DNA of 64,000 nt from Brassica napus (Eukaryota > Streptophyta > Magnoliopsida > Brassicales > Brassicaceae). A model generated the notes under the pieces. The model worked only from the letters and a program-made list of their open reading frames with translations. It did not search any database and was not told the origin of the DNA. Of the stretch, positions 47,454 through 58,941 are shown piece by piece; position 1 is the first letter of the stretch, and the number at the start of each line of letters is the position of its first letter. A program made the position numbers and the translations under genes. The stretch spans positions 1,674,001 to 1,738,000 of the forward strand of contig NC_063438.1 in the NCBI RefSeq assembly GCF_020379485.1. Reading direction: 5' to 3'.

Positions 47454-47524
47454 GCACCAGTGGTCTAGTGGTAGAATAGTACCCTGCCACGGTACAGACC
47501 CGGGTTCGATTCCCGGCTGGTGCA
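47454..47524 (+). tRNA. tRNA-Gly (anticodon GCC)
   Basis: A 71-nt sequence that folds as a cloverleaf. The acceptor stem GCACCAG pairs with CTGGTGC. The A box resembles TGGTCTAGTGG. The anticodon loop CTGCCAC carries GCC at 47486-47488, and the T-arm holds the B box GGTTCGATTCC at 47503-47513. A TTTTT Pol III terminator follows immediately (47525-47529). No CCA is encoded, as expected in a eukaryote. The intact length and stems mark it as a functional single-copy gene in this window. Confidence 0.97.
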
Positions 47525-48058
47525 TTTTTGAAAGTTTCATATTTATTGTGAGCCACACACTACTAACTACATTTGGAGGTACTTTTACAGTTCGTATCAG
47601 TAAACTACTTGTCTTCGCAGAGGGGATATGTTGGAGGTACCTTTGGTGTTTTGTTTTGCAATAAAGGAGTTTAGACTTGTATGTTACCGTAAACTACAAC
47701 GTTTTTTTAACTGCTGACATACTAACATGTTTCGACTTTAATCAAAGATGGAAAAGACTCTACTAACATTCTATTAACGAATGTTGTTTATAATTTTCGG
47801 TTGATTAATTGGAAAAAGTGGCTAATGAGTAATGCACAATTACTAACTATAATCATATCCACGTAAACTGTAAGAACACGAGCATTAAGTGAAAGTCACA
47901 TGCACACAATATCCTAGTTGCATCAGACGATCTCTCGCTCGTGTACAAAATCCGTAAGTAAATTATATTAATTCTTTTGGCTAGTAAATCATTATTGAAC
48001 TTCTGATAATCTCAGGTGATTTGAGTCCTAGCTAGTCTGTACCAGCTACACACTCTGT

Positions 48059-48068
48059 CTATATAACC
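48059..48068 (+). promoter_or_regulatory. TATA box upstream of a small ORF
   Basis: A clear tctatataac TATA box lies about 118 bp upstream of the first ATG at 48186. It is followed by a purine/pyrimidine-balanced leader (aatccagcacaatcaatcag) that looks like a plant transcription start region. Confidence 0.45.
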
Positions 48069-48185
48069 AAATATTCCCAAGCCACCTAAGCCAATCCAGC
48101 ACAATCAATCAGTTTTAAGAGCTTTTGTGTTTTGTTTTGTCATAAAGGGAGTTTTTATAGCTTATTGACAATTATACTAACAAAA

Positions 48186-48365
48186 ATGGCCTCCAAATAC
48201 ATTAATGGCATTAGCATTTGTCGGTACATCTTTACCGGCATTTGCCCGTTTGCCCGTTCTCCTCACGTCACGACAAACAGCGGCAGTTCCAATGTCCGGC
48301 GTTCGGCGGAAGAACTTATTATAAATGTTTTCTTCTCAATTGAAAGATTAAAGAAAGAAAGATGA
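48186..48365 (+). CDS. Possible small protein of 59 aa
   Basis: The first ATG downstream of a good TATA box opens a 59-aa frame: MASKYINGISICRYIFTGIC... It is rich in basic residues at the C-terminus (FFSIERLKKER), contains two Cys in ICRYIFTGICP, and has a Ser/Asn-rich middle (TNSGSSNVRRSAEE). It has no obvious signal peptide and no family that I recognise. The codon-for-codon change in base composition (GC-rich at 48230-48300 in an AT-rich region) supports coding. It may be a small hypothetical or peptide gene, or a fragment of a transcribed non-coding RNA. Confidence 0.35.
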   Translation: MASKYINGISICRYIFTGICPFARSPHVTTNSGSSNVRRSAEELIINVFFSIERLKKER

Positions 48366-49396
48366 TGGAATAAATAGTTAATTAATTGAGTTAGCTTTGA
48401 TGAAACTCCAAAAATCAAACGTATACGTGTATAAAATAATACGAGAAAGGTGATAGAAGACCTACGACTACCACATTACTAAGAATTTGGATATTTTTCT
48501 ATGGAAAATCCACGAATGAAAAGAATGAGAAGTTGGACTAATTTAATTAATATCCAATAATTGATTAAAACTACACTATTTTAATCAAAAAATATTAGTC
48601 CCATGTTGCAATCTCCATTGTTGATTGTCTCCTTATAATCCAACATGTGACCTTCCATTGTCTACCGTTCACACCCTTTGGCTAACTCGAAAAATTTGGG
48701 ACATTAATTCCATTCTTTTATTTAAAATGAAACTCTGTGCAAGCAAATTGATTTTTGATATACATAAGGAAAATCCTCTTATACATTTGTATGTATACTA
48801 TCTTAGTTCATGATCGATCTACTGAATACATCTAATGAGCTTTATTATGTGGGTTCCCTCAAATATTACATTAAAGGTTTTTACATGTCGCATAGATATA
48901 CTTTCAAACCAATAGCGTTTGTTTGAGACACTGGATTATAAGAAAATGTATAATATTCATCACATATTACAAATTTCTAAACGAAATAAGTAAAGATGAT
49001 ACATTATGGACATGGTAGACTAAAAAACAAATTAAAATTGTATCATATTATATGTGTTTGTAAATGATCATTGAGTGAACCTACAAAATAAGTCGGCCTA
49101 AGAAAAAGACCTATTCTCTTTCATCAAAATGTCACTATTATAAAATCCACCCAAAGACACCAAACACTTCTCCATCATCATTGCATTTCTTTTTCTTTTT
49201 CCCCAACCACTATTTCCTAGTTCGCTCGTGCACATCTCTGACGATCCCAATTCTAAAATCTATCACTTCCTGCAATCTTTTCAGCATCTTAAGAAACTAC
49301 TAACACGATACAGAAGATAACAAAACAAGAGACTCCTTCTTTCTTTTTCTTTGTACAAGATAATATAAAATCATCACCGTTTTGTTTGTTTAGCCG
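48366..49396. other. LBD16 upstream region
   Basis: About 1 kb, AT-rich, without coding sequence. One GAGACA (complement of the auxin response element TGTCTC) at 48925-48930 lies about 470 bp upstream of LBD16. This would fit its known control by ARF7/ARF19, but a single such word also occurs by chance. Confidence 0.35.
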
Positions 49397-50430
49397 ATGG
49401 CAGCTTCCGGTAACGGTACAACGGCAGGGACAGGCTCACCGTGCGGTGCGTGCAAGTTCCTGAGGAGGAAGTGTGCATCGGATTGTATATTCGCACCTTA
49501 CTTCTCATCGGAGCAAGGAGCAGCAAGGTTCGCAGCTATTCACAAGGTGTTTGGAGCCAGCAACGTGTCTAAGCTCTTGCTCAATGTCCCAATCCATGAT
49601 CGATGTGAAGCTGTTGTCACCATCGCCTACGAAGCTCAGGCTCGTCTTCATGATCCTGTTTATGGCTGCGTCTCTCACATTTTTGCCCTCCAACAACAGG
49701 TAATAAATTAATTGAGAAATCACTAGTAGTCCATCAATTTTTATAGCCACTGCAGATTTATATGGTAGTAGATTGACATGATATTTAGTGCATGGAGCTA
49801 GATTTCCTAGAAAAATCTTGACGTATTAGTATCAACAAAATTTCTCATAAAACGTTTGTTTTCACACTAGTTTATTTTTCAAATACTAAATAAATTTTCA
49901 ATAAATTTTTATTATAGTTTATAAAAAACGTTACAGCGATCAGTCATCGTTTGAATCAATTTTGTTTAACAATTAGCGTTTGATTTGTTTATACATAGGT
50001 TGCTTACTTGCAAGCACAAGTCATGCAAATGAAGGCACAAATCGCCGGCCATCAGGCGTCAGCCGCCGGAGATCTAAGAAACAGCTCAGAAAGTACTCAC
50101 GAATACACGACTTGGCAACAATCTAGTGGCTCTCCGATCGGCAGTGCGTACGCAGCACCATATGACCATCATCATCCTTACTACGGTCACGTAAACCCTA
50201 ATAATCAGGTCTCGCCACAGAGCTCGCTAGAAGAATCTTTAAGCAGCACGAGCAGTAACGTCACTACTACAGCTAACGTGCGAGAGACTCATCAAACCGG
50301 AGGTGGCGTATACCGTCACGGTGGGTTAGGGTTTCACGAAGGATATCCTAACAAAAAGAGATCAGTTAATTATTGTAATAGCGATTTAGGTGAGCTTCAG
50401 GCTTTGGCTCTTAGAATGATGAAGAATTAA
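49397..50430 (+). CDS. LBD16: LOB-domain transcription factor LBD16
   Basis: Two exons, 49397-49699 and 49999-50430, give 244 aa. The LOB domain has the CX2CX6CX3C zinc motif (C16, C19, C26, C30; [15 protein letters not shown]). It is followed by the GAS block ([18 protein letters not shown], with [11 protein letters not shown]) and the coiled-coil-like segment encoded across the splice, [19 protein letters not shown]. The exon junction falls between Gln and Val as in the family. The C-terminal region is Ser/His/Asn-rich and ends [13 protein letters not shown]16 (At2g42430) acts downstream of auxin in lateral root initiation. The only LBD gene here; the Arabidopsis neighbour LBD17 is not in the window. 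Confidence 0.93.
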
Positions 50431-53368
50431 GATAAGTTGGTGACTAATTATGTAGGCATACGCAGAAAAAAATGAGATGTTTTTCTAATTTTGACAACAA
50501 ACAACAAATCATAGCAATACATTTGGATGTTACATGCTATCATCAATAAACATGTTTGCATGCCTGTTTGTTTTGCACGTGGTGGCGATCGCGGCTAACA
50601 TTAATCGTTAACGACAGGGAGTAGTATTTAGTTTGTGGTTGCTTGTTTAACGACAGGTTTCTATAGTGATTTGTTCAATATTGATGTTTCTGTTTCAATA
50701 ATGTGAAATTCACGCACAATGATTGCTTGTCTTAGATTTTCATAAACGTTAAAAATAAAACGAATTCAGAAGACGTAGCTAATTGAGGAATGACCACTCG
50801 ACAATAACCTATTGTTTCTTCGATGAAAAACTACACAAAGAAGGTAAGGCATGTTGCACAAGCACAGTGTAGTTTTGTCCCGTCGGCTAAAGCTTGAAAA
50901 AGAATATGAGGATTCACTAAATTTCCATAATCCCATAACTTACAAATATAATAAATGCAGACGTGTGTGCCATCCAAGGGTTGACTTTGATTAACACGAC
51001 ACACTTATTCATTATATACATGTTTATTTGGCTGGTTACGAATTATTTTATTTTCTGTGTGGAAGTCTGGAAGGTAATACAGACTTTAATTGGAGTATAG
51101 ATGTTCACCATCTTTGGCAAAAAAAAAGAAGGGTAAGCATAAATCACAAAATAAACAAAGGTTTAAATTTAAACATCAGCAAAAAGATTGTTTCTTACAC
51201 TACACCTCTATGCATTGTGTATATGCTTGTAATTAAACGTCAACTAAATATTTATCTGTAGCATCTCTATGAAGGCTTAAAGGTATATGGTCTAAACGAT
51301 GAAAAAATAAAAGTCAACTTTACTTTCAGTACAAGAAACAAAGTTTATAAGGAATCTATCTAACTATGAAATCAAACTGTTGATAAAACAAATCTCTCTA
51401 AAAGAACACTTGCAGAACATAGGAGGGATGTATATTATGGTTGTCAGTCAGAGAAGTAAATCATCGAAAATAATTTCATCTAGAAATTTATTGCTAATAT
51501 ATCAATCGACCACGCATTAATCGTGCATTTAATAAACATGTTTACCTAACATTAACTAAGCAGTGTCTGGTTAGTTATGATAGCACCAATCCCCCATGTA
51601 AATAGTAGTGGCCTTATTCGACAAAATGTCCCCTAAATTGTATGCAAGCTTTTAAATTCATTTCATTTTAATGATTCTTTTAATTTTGCTTTGCCAACTC
51701 TAATCAGTCTCATCCATTTCTAACCCAATTTCCCACCAAGAAACTTCCATTGTTGTCCACACCTAAAGGTCACAAGTGCTATTTTAGTCTTTTGAGAAAG
51801 GACTTTGTGGTTTGTAATCTCGAGGTAACCTAATCAAATTTTAAACAAGATATTAATAGAAAGAAAAACAAGTTTAATTAAGAAGCACCTGATCAACACT
51901 TCACGAAAACGTTTATTGATTACTATATCATTACTATATCAACAGTTGGATACATGGAAGTTGTTTCCAAACCAATTTTTTGATCAAAAGGTTATTATGT
52001 GACCTGTGAGTTATGAACAATAACTCGGCGATGATGCTATTGAATTAGTTTTGTCAAGCTTTATGAACAACCTGTGAGTTATGAACAATAACCTGTGATC
52101 AACTAGAATTGTAATGATGCTATTGAATTAGTTTTGTCAAGCTTTAATCAAACCCTCGGGTGATGATTGAATCTTCATGTCACTGAATGTCTTTTTTATC
52201 TTTTTTTGGGGCAGTCACTGACCTTTGCTTTATTAGCTTATCTTAGATGCAATAGGTTTTGATTCTTCAAAATCAAATGTATCTCATGCATCATTATTCA
52301 TTAATGAAAATTCACATACTTATCAAAAAAAAACAATAACTCGGCGATGCCTATTTTTGAGTCGAGCCGTTTATGTATATGCTTATTAAATATTATCCGA
52401 ACTCTTCGAGCCCATTACCGGAGACCAAACTTGTTAATTCTTTCTAATATTATAAAGAGCAGATCGAAAGGTGGCGGTCAAAGCATGATATCACCACTTC
52501 GATATTCATCAAGAAACGTATGTTAGTTATTCACATATTCCGATGTAGTTTTAGTAAAAATACATTAAAACAACACTGAGAAAAAGAAAAAAAAAGTTCA
52601 AGATCGACGATTAACTGGATGCAGCATGTATACTACTATTATTATTATTTTAAATAGTAATTTCGCCATCATAGTGCGTTTATTTTAAGTTCATGACGTC
52701 TAAACTGACATGGAATAAACACGAACTGTAGTCATTTTGTCGAATACAATAGTGGACTGAAACGGCAGAAACTAGCGCACGTCGGCCCGTAGCTTCAGTG
52801 TACGAACAAAGTCTTTGACTGTTGAATTATCTATCACACGTGTGGCCTTCCTAAAACTCGTGGGACCCAATTAACAATTTCTTTCCCAGGCCTTGGTACT
52901 GGGCTATAGGCCCATTCATGTTTCACAAAGCCACCTGCTTGAACTTTTATTTGGGGTTTGGTGTTAATTATGTGTTGAACATGTACACTAACCACCCTAA
53001 TGTGGCATATGTATAACAACGGTTAACGAGAAACAAAAATTATTAGACCCCAGACTGAGTTTTGAGTTAAAACATTTTTGTATTATGAGGGATGATGCAT
53101 ATAACTGTTTGTTCAGCACAAACCAAAACTAATGCAAAGTATATTCTTATATAAGTAAAAAAAAGTTAAAACCAACAAAAGGCAGCTTATCACGAAGCAG
53201 GGATAAACTGATGGTTTATTCTTGCAAACTGTTATCATTGATACACACTCTTCAAGCTGTAGTAAAAAACTGATAACTTATAATTAAAATTCTTTGCTGT
53301 TGACAAAAAAATTAAAAAATGTTCGCAGACAAACTAAACATTGTCTTCTAACCAGAGATGATGAGATC
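50431..53368. other. 2.9 kb intergenic region with a retroposon-like insert
   Basis: No gene is visible between LBD16 and the convergent lipase gene. The region is AT-rich. A sequence of about 300 bp with a terminal A-run and an 18-bp direct repeat on both sides lies at 52016-52349. The remainder, including 50431-51900 and 52350-53368, shows no coding potential. Confidence 0.5.
52016..52349 (+). mobile_element. Poly(A)-ended insertion with 18-bp target duplication
   Basis: The 18-mer aacaataactcggcgatg occurs at 52016-52033 and again at 52332-52349. The 298 bp between them end in a run of A just before the second copy. This is the hallmark of target-primed insertion of a reverse-transcribed RNA (a SINE, or a processed transcript). 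The insert starts with atgctattgaattagttttg, which is itself partly duplicated within (a second atgatgctattgaattag lies near 52115). It has no reading frame. A LINE-type machinery is implied but not present in the window. Confidence 0.55.
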
Positions 53369-56235
53369 TCACTTAGATCTCTTGTTAAAAATGCTTTCGT
53401 CGATGAAACCAGGAAACCCTTTGAGCACATCTCTTAGAGCGTAGTAGTGGCTATCACATTTATGGTCTGTAATGAAATTACCTGAAAGAAGTATCCTCTG
53501 AAAATGTTGTCCTGGATCTCTCTTCCATAGACTAAAGTATTCTACTTTCTTCCCTGCTGAGCTTTTCATGTTCCCTCTCACGTTCCTCATCAGATAGTAC
53601 ACCGCGCCAGGTACATACAACTCTTCTGGCAACTTAACAACATCTTTAGTCGTAGTTTCAGTGCTCAAAGAATCAGACTGATGGTTCTTGGATGAAGGGA
53701 GTTCTGGTTAGAAACAAGACGTAATGAGATTCATGAAGCGTTGATACGTCTTCCAGTGATTCAATGTTCAAGTTGTGTTACCTGGAAACTCGTTCTTGTT
53801 TCCAAATTTTGCATACTCAGAAACTTTACGAGCTGCGTCTTGCACAGAGGTGACGACTTGTTTGGCGTTTGTTACCAAGTCTAATACGCTCTTCCACTCT
53901 TCCTTCTCAATCACACTTGTCCTGGATTTACAAATCATGGCGGTAAACAAAGATTGTAGATAAGAGTAATGAAGTTCCAAGAAGCAATGTTCTAAAATCG
54001 AAATGATTTTCTTAAAATCTGATTTATGCGCTTTATTTTGGTTTAAATTGTTCTAAACCAATTAAAATCGGTTAAAATAATTTAAATCGATTTAAATTAA
54101 TCTAAATCTATCAAATCAAACAATAATGTTAGTGTGAATCCACAAATTTGTCAAAAAAAAAATTGTTGGTTTGATTTTTATAATACAACAAAATAATTTT
54201 ATAATTAAACTTAAAAATTAAAATATCTAATATAAATAAATAATCTAACTAAAATATCTAATACAAATAAATAATCTATTAATGCATAGACCCTAATAAT
54301 ACGCTTAGTAGCAATCCTATACAAAGCGCCTTGTTACTGCCTAACTATTTCTTCAAACTGAACCTTGCCAAGAAGTGTTTTGCTTACCAATCGGTCTGAA
54401 GGATTTCATCTCTCAACCTCGCCAAAGAAGCTTGACTCAGTCTAGGTATAATATCATCCTGAGATTGGCAGAGATGCTGTGAGTGTAATCTCAACAAAAC
54501 TTGATCAAGAAAAATAGAGTGTTAAGAGTTTGTTCTGACCTGCATTACAATAGTTGTCACAAACTCAGAGCAGTTCTCTGCAAGCTCTCTAGAAACACAA
54601 GGAGGTGTAGCATATCCAACCGCTGAAACAATCTCACCGTCGAATCCCAGCTCCTCCCTCGGCATCTTCCTGAGCATAATCGCCATCAAAGAAGCTATAG
54701 CACCTCCCAGAGAATGACCAACAAGCCTCAACTTATATCCCTCGTATCTCTCTAAGCACCTTCTCATAGTCTGCAGCTCGTGATTAAGAAACCACCGTGC
54801 AGCTTCAGCGGTTCCAAAGTGCGTTGAGTAGCCTTCAAACGTGACCTCATCGTCACTCGAAGAGACAATATCAGTAATAATATCATATATAGTATGCGTC
54901 CCTCGTATCCCAAATACCACAAGCTTCCTCCTATGATCAACTCCCACGTAGTAGCCAGGCCTCATGACGCTCGAATCTTTCACGAATTTAAGAATGTTGT
55001 TCTCTCTGAGCATGGTGTTCTTGGCTAGACCGCTTACACTGTCCCTGTAACACCCCTTGGCTAGCTCCGCGTTGTAAATGAGATCGGAAACTGTAGACTC
55101 CGAAACAACTTGAACTCCCTTGACGTCCTCGAAGGGAGACAAGGAGGCTTGTCTGAGGTAGATGAGGTAGAGACCGATTGTGAGATCACCGAGAGTCCAT
55201 CCTTCGATTCCCAGCTTACTCTTTTGGATACTAGCAATGATCTCAGATAAAGATCGATTACCAGGTTGTGATCTCTCTCCTGGAAAGAACACCACACTGT
55301 CTCAGGACTATGAATGGAACCAAGAATCAAGAACAAGATCAAGAACCAAGAATCAAGAATCAAGAACCAAGAACCAAGAATCAAGAACAAGAATCAAGAA
55401 CCAAGAACACACACTGTCTCAGGACTATGAATGGAACCAAGAACCAAGAATCAAGAATCAAGAATCAAGAACCAAGAATCAAGGACAAGAAACAAGAACT
55501 ATATATATCTCAGACCTGTTGGAAGAGCCCATCGACGGAGTTGAGAAGCTGGCTCAAGTGCTTTGGTGAGCCAAGCTAAGTCTAGTTTCCACTTGCCATC
55601 TCCTGTATCTTCATCACCGGAGCTGTCACTGTCGATTCCTGATTCAACTCCTCTTCTAGTCTCTAAGCTTGAAGAAGAAGAAGACGAGTTTGGTGTTTTG
55701 TTGGAATCTTCTAACTCTTTGCCTGATGATTCTGGTAAACGTGACTGAAACCGTTTGATTACGTTGCAGAGTACTCCTTGGTATAACTCTCGTCTCTTCT
55801 TGAACGGTGAATCATGCACAACTGAAAATAATTATATAAAAATTGAAACTTTTCTCAATAATCTTCAATAAAGTTCAAACTTTCAAATCAAACATATTAA
55901 AACAAAGTGAATACATCAACTAGAAAAAAAACCCATAGAGACTACTAATATCACATTCAATATTCGCCATGTTCTAAAAATCGGTTTAAGCAGCGTCTAG
56001 TGGCAAATCGAACCTAAACAAAACAATCTTTCTATTACAATTTTCTAAAAAAAGGCAGTTAGGCACCCGTCTAATCAATAATCTCATATAAAGCGTCTAA
56101 CTATAGATATTTTGAACATTGATATTCTCATTAATCAAGTTATTTCTCAATAAAACACTCTTATGTTCAAGAAGCTGAGTGTAATTAGAGCTTACAGAAG
56201 TTCCATAGAAGCCGATTCAGTGACTTGATAGCCAT
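53369..56235 (-). CDS. Class 3 lipase, alpha/beta hydrolase (At2g42450-like)
   Basis: Six exons, 56235-56196, 55821-55516, 55279-54540, 54458-54388, 53921-53782 and 53703-53369, give 543 aa. The lipase core is in exon 3: the GHSLGG nucleophile elbow with Ser305, preceded by VVFGIRGTHT and WFLNHEL. The family is the calmodulin-binding/diacylglycerol-lipase-like class 3 group (At2g42450). It probably hydrolyses membrane glycerolipids, as inferred from relatives. The N-terminal region (exon 2) is Ser/Asp-rich and disordered (SSSSSSLETRRGVESGIDSD). Intron 2 (55280-55515) contains a repeat expansion. The protein has no signal peptide. TGGGCY words at 56445-56460 lie about 210 bp upstream of the start. 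Confidence 0.9.
55293..55500. repeat. Minisatellite in lipase intron 2
   Basis: Most of intron 2 is built from variants of aaccaagaatcaag/aagaacaag. The 32-bp segment cacactgtctcaggactatg...aaccaag occurs twice, at 55293 and 55410 (117 bp apart), in front of two such arrays. The intron is only 236 bp, so the array dominates it. On the sense (minus) strand this reads as TTCTTG/TTGATTC-type pyrimidine-rich repeats, but the splice sites (GTCTGAG at 55515 and TTTCCAG at 55280-55286) remain good. Confidence 0.8.
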
Positions 56236-56538
56236 TGGTCGTGGCTCCAAAAATGGATTGTATAGTCACACCGAGGACGGAGCAGAGTAAGTGAAACTCT
56301 GGTGAGGCGTGGCAGGATTAATCGGTGCGTGCCGTTAGCTAACCGCTAGGCCGAGCATATCGGGAAACGAAAGACGGAGGAAAAGTATAATACGCACACA
56401 ACCGAACCGACTGATCTACCGTCATCGAGATTTTTCGAAGCTATTGGGCTTAATTGGGCCTCTTTTCAGCCCATTACGTCTTTCAATGAAGCACCCAGGG
56501 TTAAGGTTGGAGTATACTTTTAGAACAGAGCTCAAAGC

Positions 56539-57039
56539 AGGCCTGAACGATTTTAGTCAACCAAACCGAACTGAAAAATGAATCCGAATCTATTATACAA
56601 AAATATCCGAACCGATCTATGAGCTTAGTACGTTGGGGTTGGATTATGATCCGAACTGAACCGAAATCCAAACTAGGATCCGAAAATATCTAAAATTAGT
56701 TAAATATGTTAATATTTTTATATATATTAAGTTGATTTAGATATTTTTGTAGTTTGTTTTATTTGTTATTTTGAATACTTTTTAGTTAATTTAGATAGTT
56801 TAACTAATTTTTAATAAGATTTGTGAATAATTTTTATATTTAAATTTTCTTTTTGTCAATTTTTGAGGTTTAAAAATATATTTTTGGATGATTTCAAACA
56901 TTAGTTACCATCCGATCCGAACCGAAAAGAACCGAACCCAATCCAATAATTAGTAAAAACCGAACATGACTTATGAGCATAACATCGAAAATCCGAATGA
57001 ACCGAACCGAAATCGACGGGCCCAAATGCCCATGCCTAG
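56539..57039 (+). repeat. CCGAACCGAA-rich dispersed element, copy 4
   Basis: About 500 bp bounded by gcaggcctgaacga at the left and ccaaatgcccatgcctag at the right. It has the same terminal motif (gccc-a-gcctag) and internal ccgaaccgaa words as the copies at 338-959, 6940-7432 and 18180-18563. The core is AT-rich with no ORF. Confidence 0.7.
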
Positions 57040-57234
57040 TCTAGCTCAAAGCAAATCCTCTGTTTTTACTTTTTATAGAGGAAAAAAAAAGTAAAACCTA
57101 CTGTTACAAAATTATTGTAACATATAATAAGAGATGACCAAATCTATCAAACCACTTGTAGTTGTAGTGTAATAACAGTTGGGACATAGATAAAATTAAC
57201 TGCTTTGGAACATTAGCCTTGCATGTTTACCGCA

Positions 57235-58582
57235 TCTTATATATTAAAACAGAAGTCACAACCTTGATTCATGTGTGATTTTTTTAAAAATGGACCCAAT
57301 GGACCTATTCATAGAAATTCATACTACATTTTAATTCAGACTAATAATAAATAGAATTTTTAAAATATTTTAATCATAATATCTTTTGATATCTTTTCAT
57401 TTTAAATATAAATATATTTATTTTAAAAGTCTAACAAATCTGTTTGAAAAGATTTTTACAAGATCTTCATTTTCGAAATTATATTTAAATATTTTCACTA
57501 ATTTCAAAATTAGTTTAAAATATTATTATACATTAATATATTCAGTTATATAAAATGAAAAATAAAAAAAATCTATATTATTTTATTTATTATATAATCA
57601 TAATCAATCATATTAAAATAAAATTATTATATTGAGCTAAATAAAATTATTATATTGAGCTAAATATAATAAAATTGTATTAAATTTATATATTTATATA
57701 TTTTATTTTTGTAATTATAAAATATTTATGTTCAAAAATAAAATCTAATATGTTGGTAAGATGGGTTAACATTATCAAACTATATAATACATGTATAAAA
57801 ATTAACATGTATTTCTTTAAAGTTAATAATATAAAATCTTTGTAACTACTTTAATCATAATATATTTTCATTTTAAATATAATATATATTTATATATTAT
57901 ATTTTAAAAATTCTAATGAATCTGTTTAGAAATATTTAAACAATAACTTAATGTATTTTAAGTTATCGTTTAGAAATGAAAATAAATAAATTACATCCTA
58001 TTTTATCTACTTTTATAGTGATGATCATGTTAAAATATAATTATTATACTAAACAAATATGATAAAATAATTATTATAAATTTTATTTTCATAAATATAA
58101 ACTATTTATTTAAAATATAATACGATGATAGAACGGCTTAAAATTAACAAACTATATAATACATGTCTAAAAATTAACATATCTTACACTTTTATATATA
58201 CAATAATAAATTATCTAAAATGAATAAGCATAAAAATATTGGTAAAAAGAAATTCAGTTTTAAAATACGGATCCGAATTTAGCCTAAATTAAATACAAAA
58301 TATTTTTTAAATATATTTTCTCATGAATATATTAATTTGCTTGATAACTAAATGCAAATACAATAATATAAATATATAATAAGAAGTGACAAATACATAA
58401 GGTTTAAACAATTAATTAATTATAACATGTAAATCATAAAAATTATTGTATTTGAAATAGTTATATAAATATTTAAATATATGATTAACATTAAAAATAT
58501 ATACCACTTATGTTCTAAAAAAATAATTTATGTCTAAAAAAGTGAAAAAAACACCCGTGCGGTTGCACGGGTCAAAATCTAG
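57235..58582 (+). mobile_element. Non-autonomous Helitron
   Basis: The 1348-bp element begins with TCTTATATATTAAAACAGAA, a typical 5' TC terminus, after an A. It ends with CTAG at 58579-58582, followed by T (insertion between A and T). A perfect 8-bp hairpin stem (ACCCGTGC-ggtt-GCACGGGT, 58553-58572) lies 6 bp before the CTAG. These three features define a Helitron. The interior is AT-rich, has no Rep/helicase coding region, and includes a short tandem duplication near 57626-57668. It is thus a non-autonomous copy. Confidence 0.88.
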
Positions 58583-58941
58583 TACTCACTTAAAATAATG
58601 TGTCTACTATGCCAAACAACATGGGAATTATATGAACCATAACAATATAATTAGGGTTTACAAAATTATGTAATGTTTTGGATCGGTGCAACGCTCGACT
58701 AATTGCGACAATGAAACAAAACAAAGATTAAATATCCTATTGATTTATCATAACAGAACATAAGCTAGCTTGCAACGTTCAGGAAGAGAGACATAACCAG
58801 GTATTTTAACTAAAGTTGAATCTCTAGATTATTAGAATACCAGAAAGCAGCATTCAAATAAGAAAGAAAGAAAAATAGTGAAACGATAGTAGTGTCTTCT
58901 TAAAAAAAAAAACTAATAACTTGATCTCTAGGTCAAGCAAC

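Larger units (their letters stand above)
56236..58941. other. Intergenic region with repeats and Helitron
   Basis: No gene is visible in these 2.7 kb. After the lipase promoter the region contains CCGAAC element copy 4 (56539-57039), the Helitron at 57235-58582, and the 3' region of MATH gene 1 (58755-58941). The last part resembles the 3' flank of MATH gene 2 at 61560-61680. Confidence 0.55.

Noticed and set aside
47350..47556. Minus-strand frame of 68 aa (NAPAGNRTRVCTVAGYYS...) over the tRNA gene
   Set aside because: It is the complement of tRNA-Gly. Frames antisense to tRNA genes are a well-known annotation artefact.
55293..55500. CRISPR-like array of short repeats
   Set aside because: Repeats are adjacent and irregular with no unique spacers, and the context is a plant intron.
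55061..55579. Open frames built from LILGSWF/NQESRTK units across the lipase intron
   Set aside because: They are translations of the intron minisatellite. The flanking splice sites show that it is intronic.
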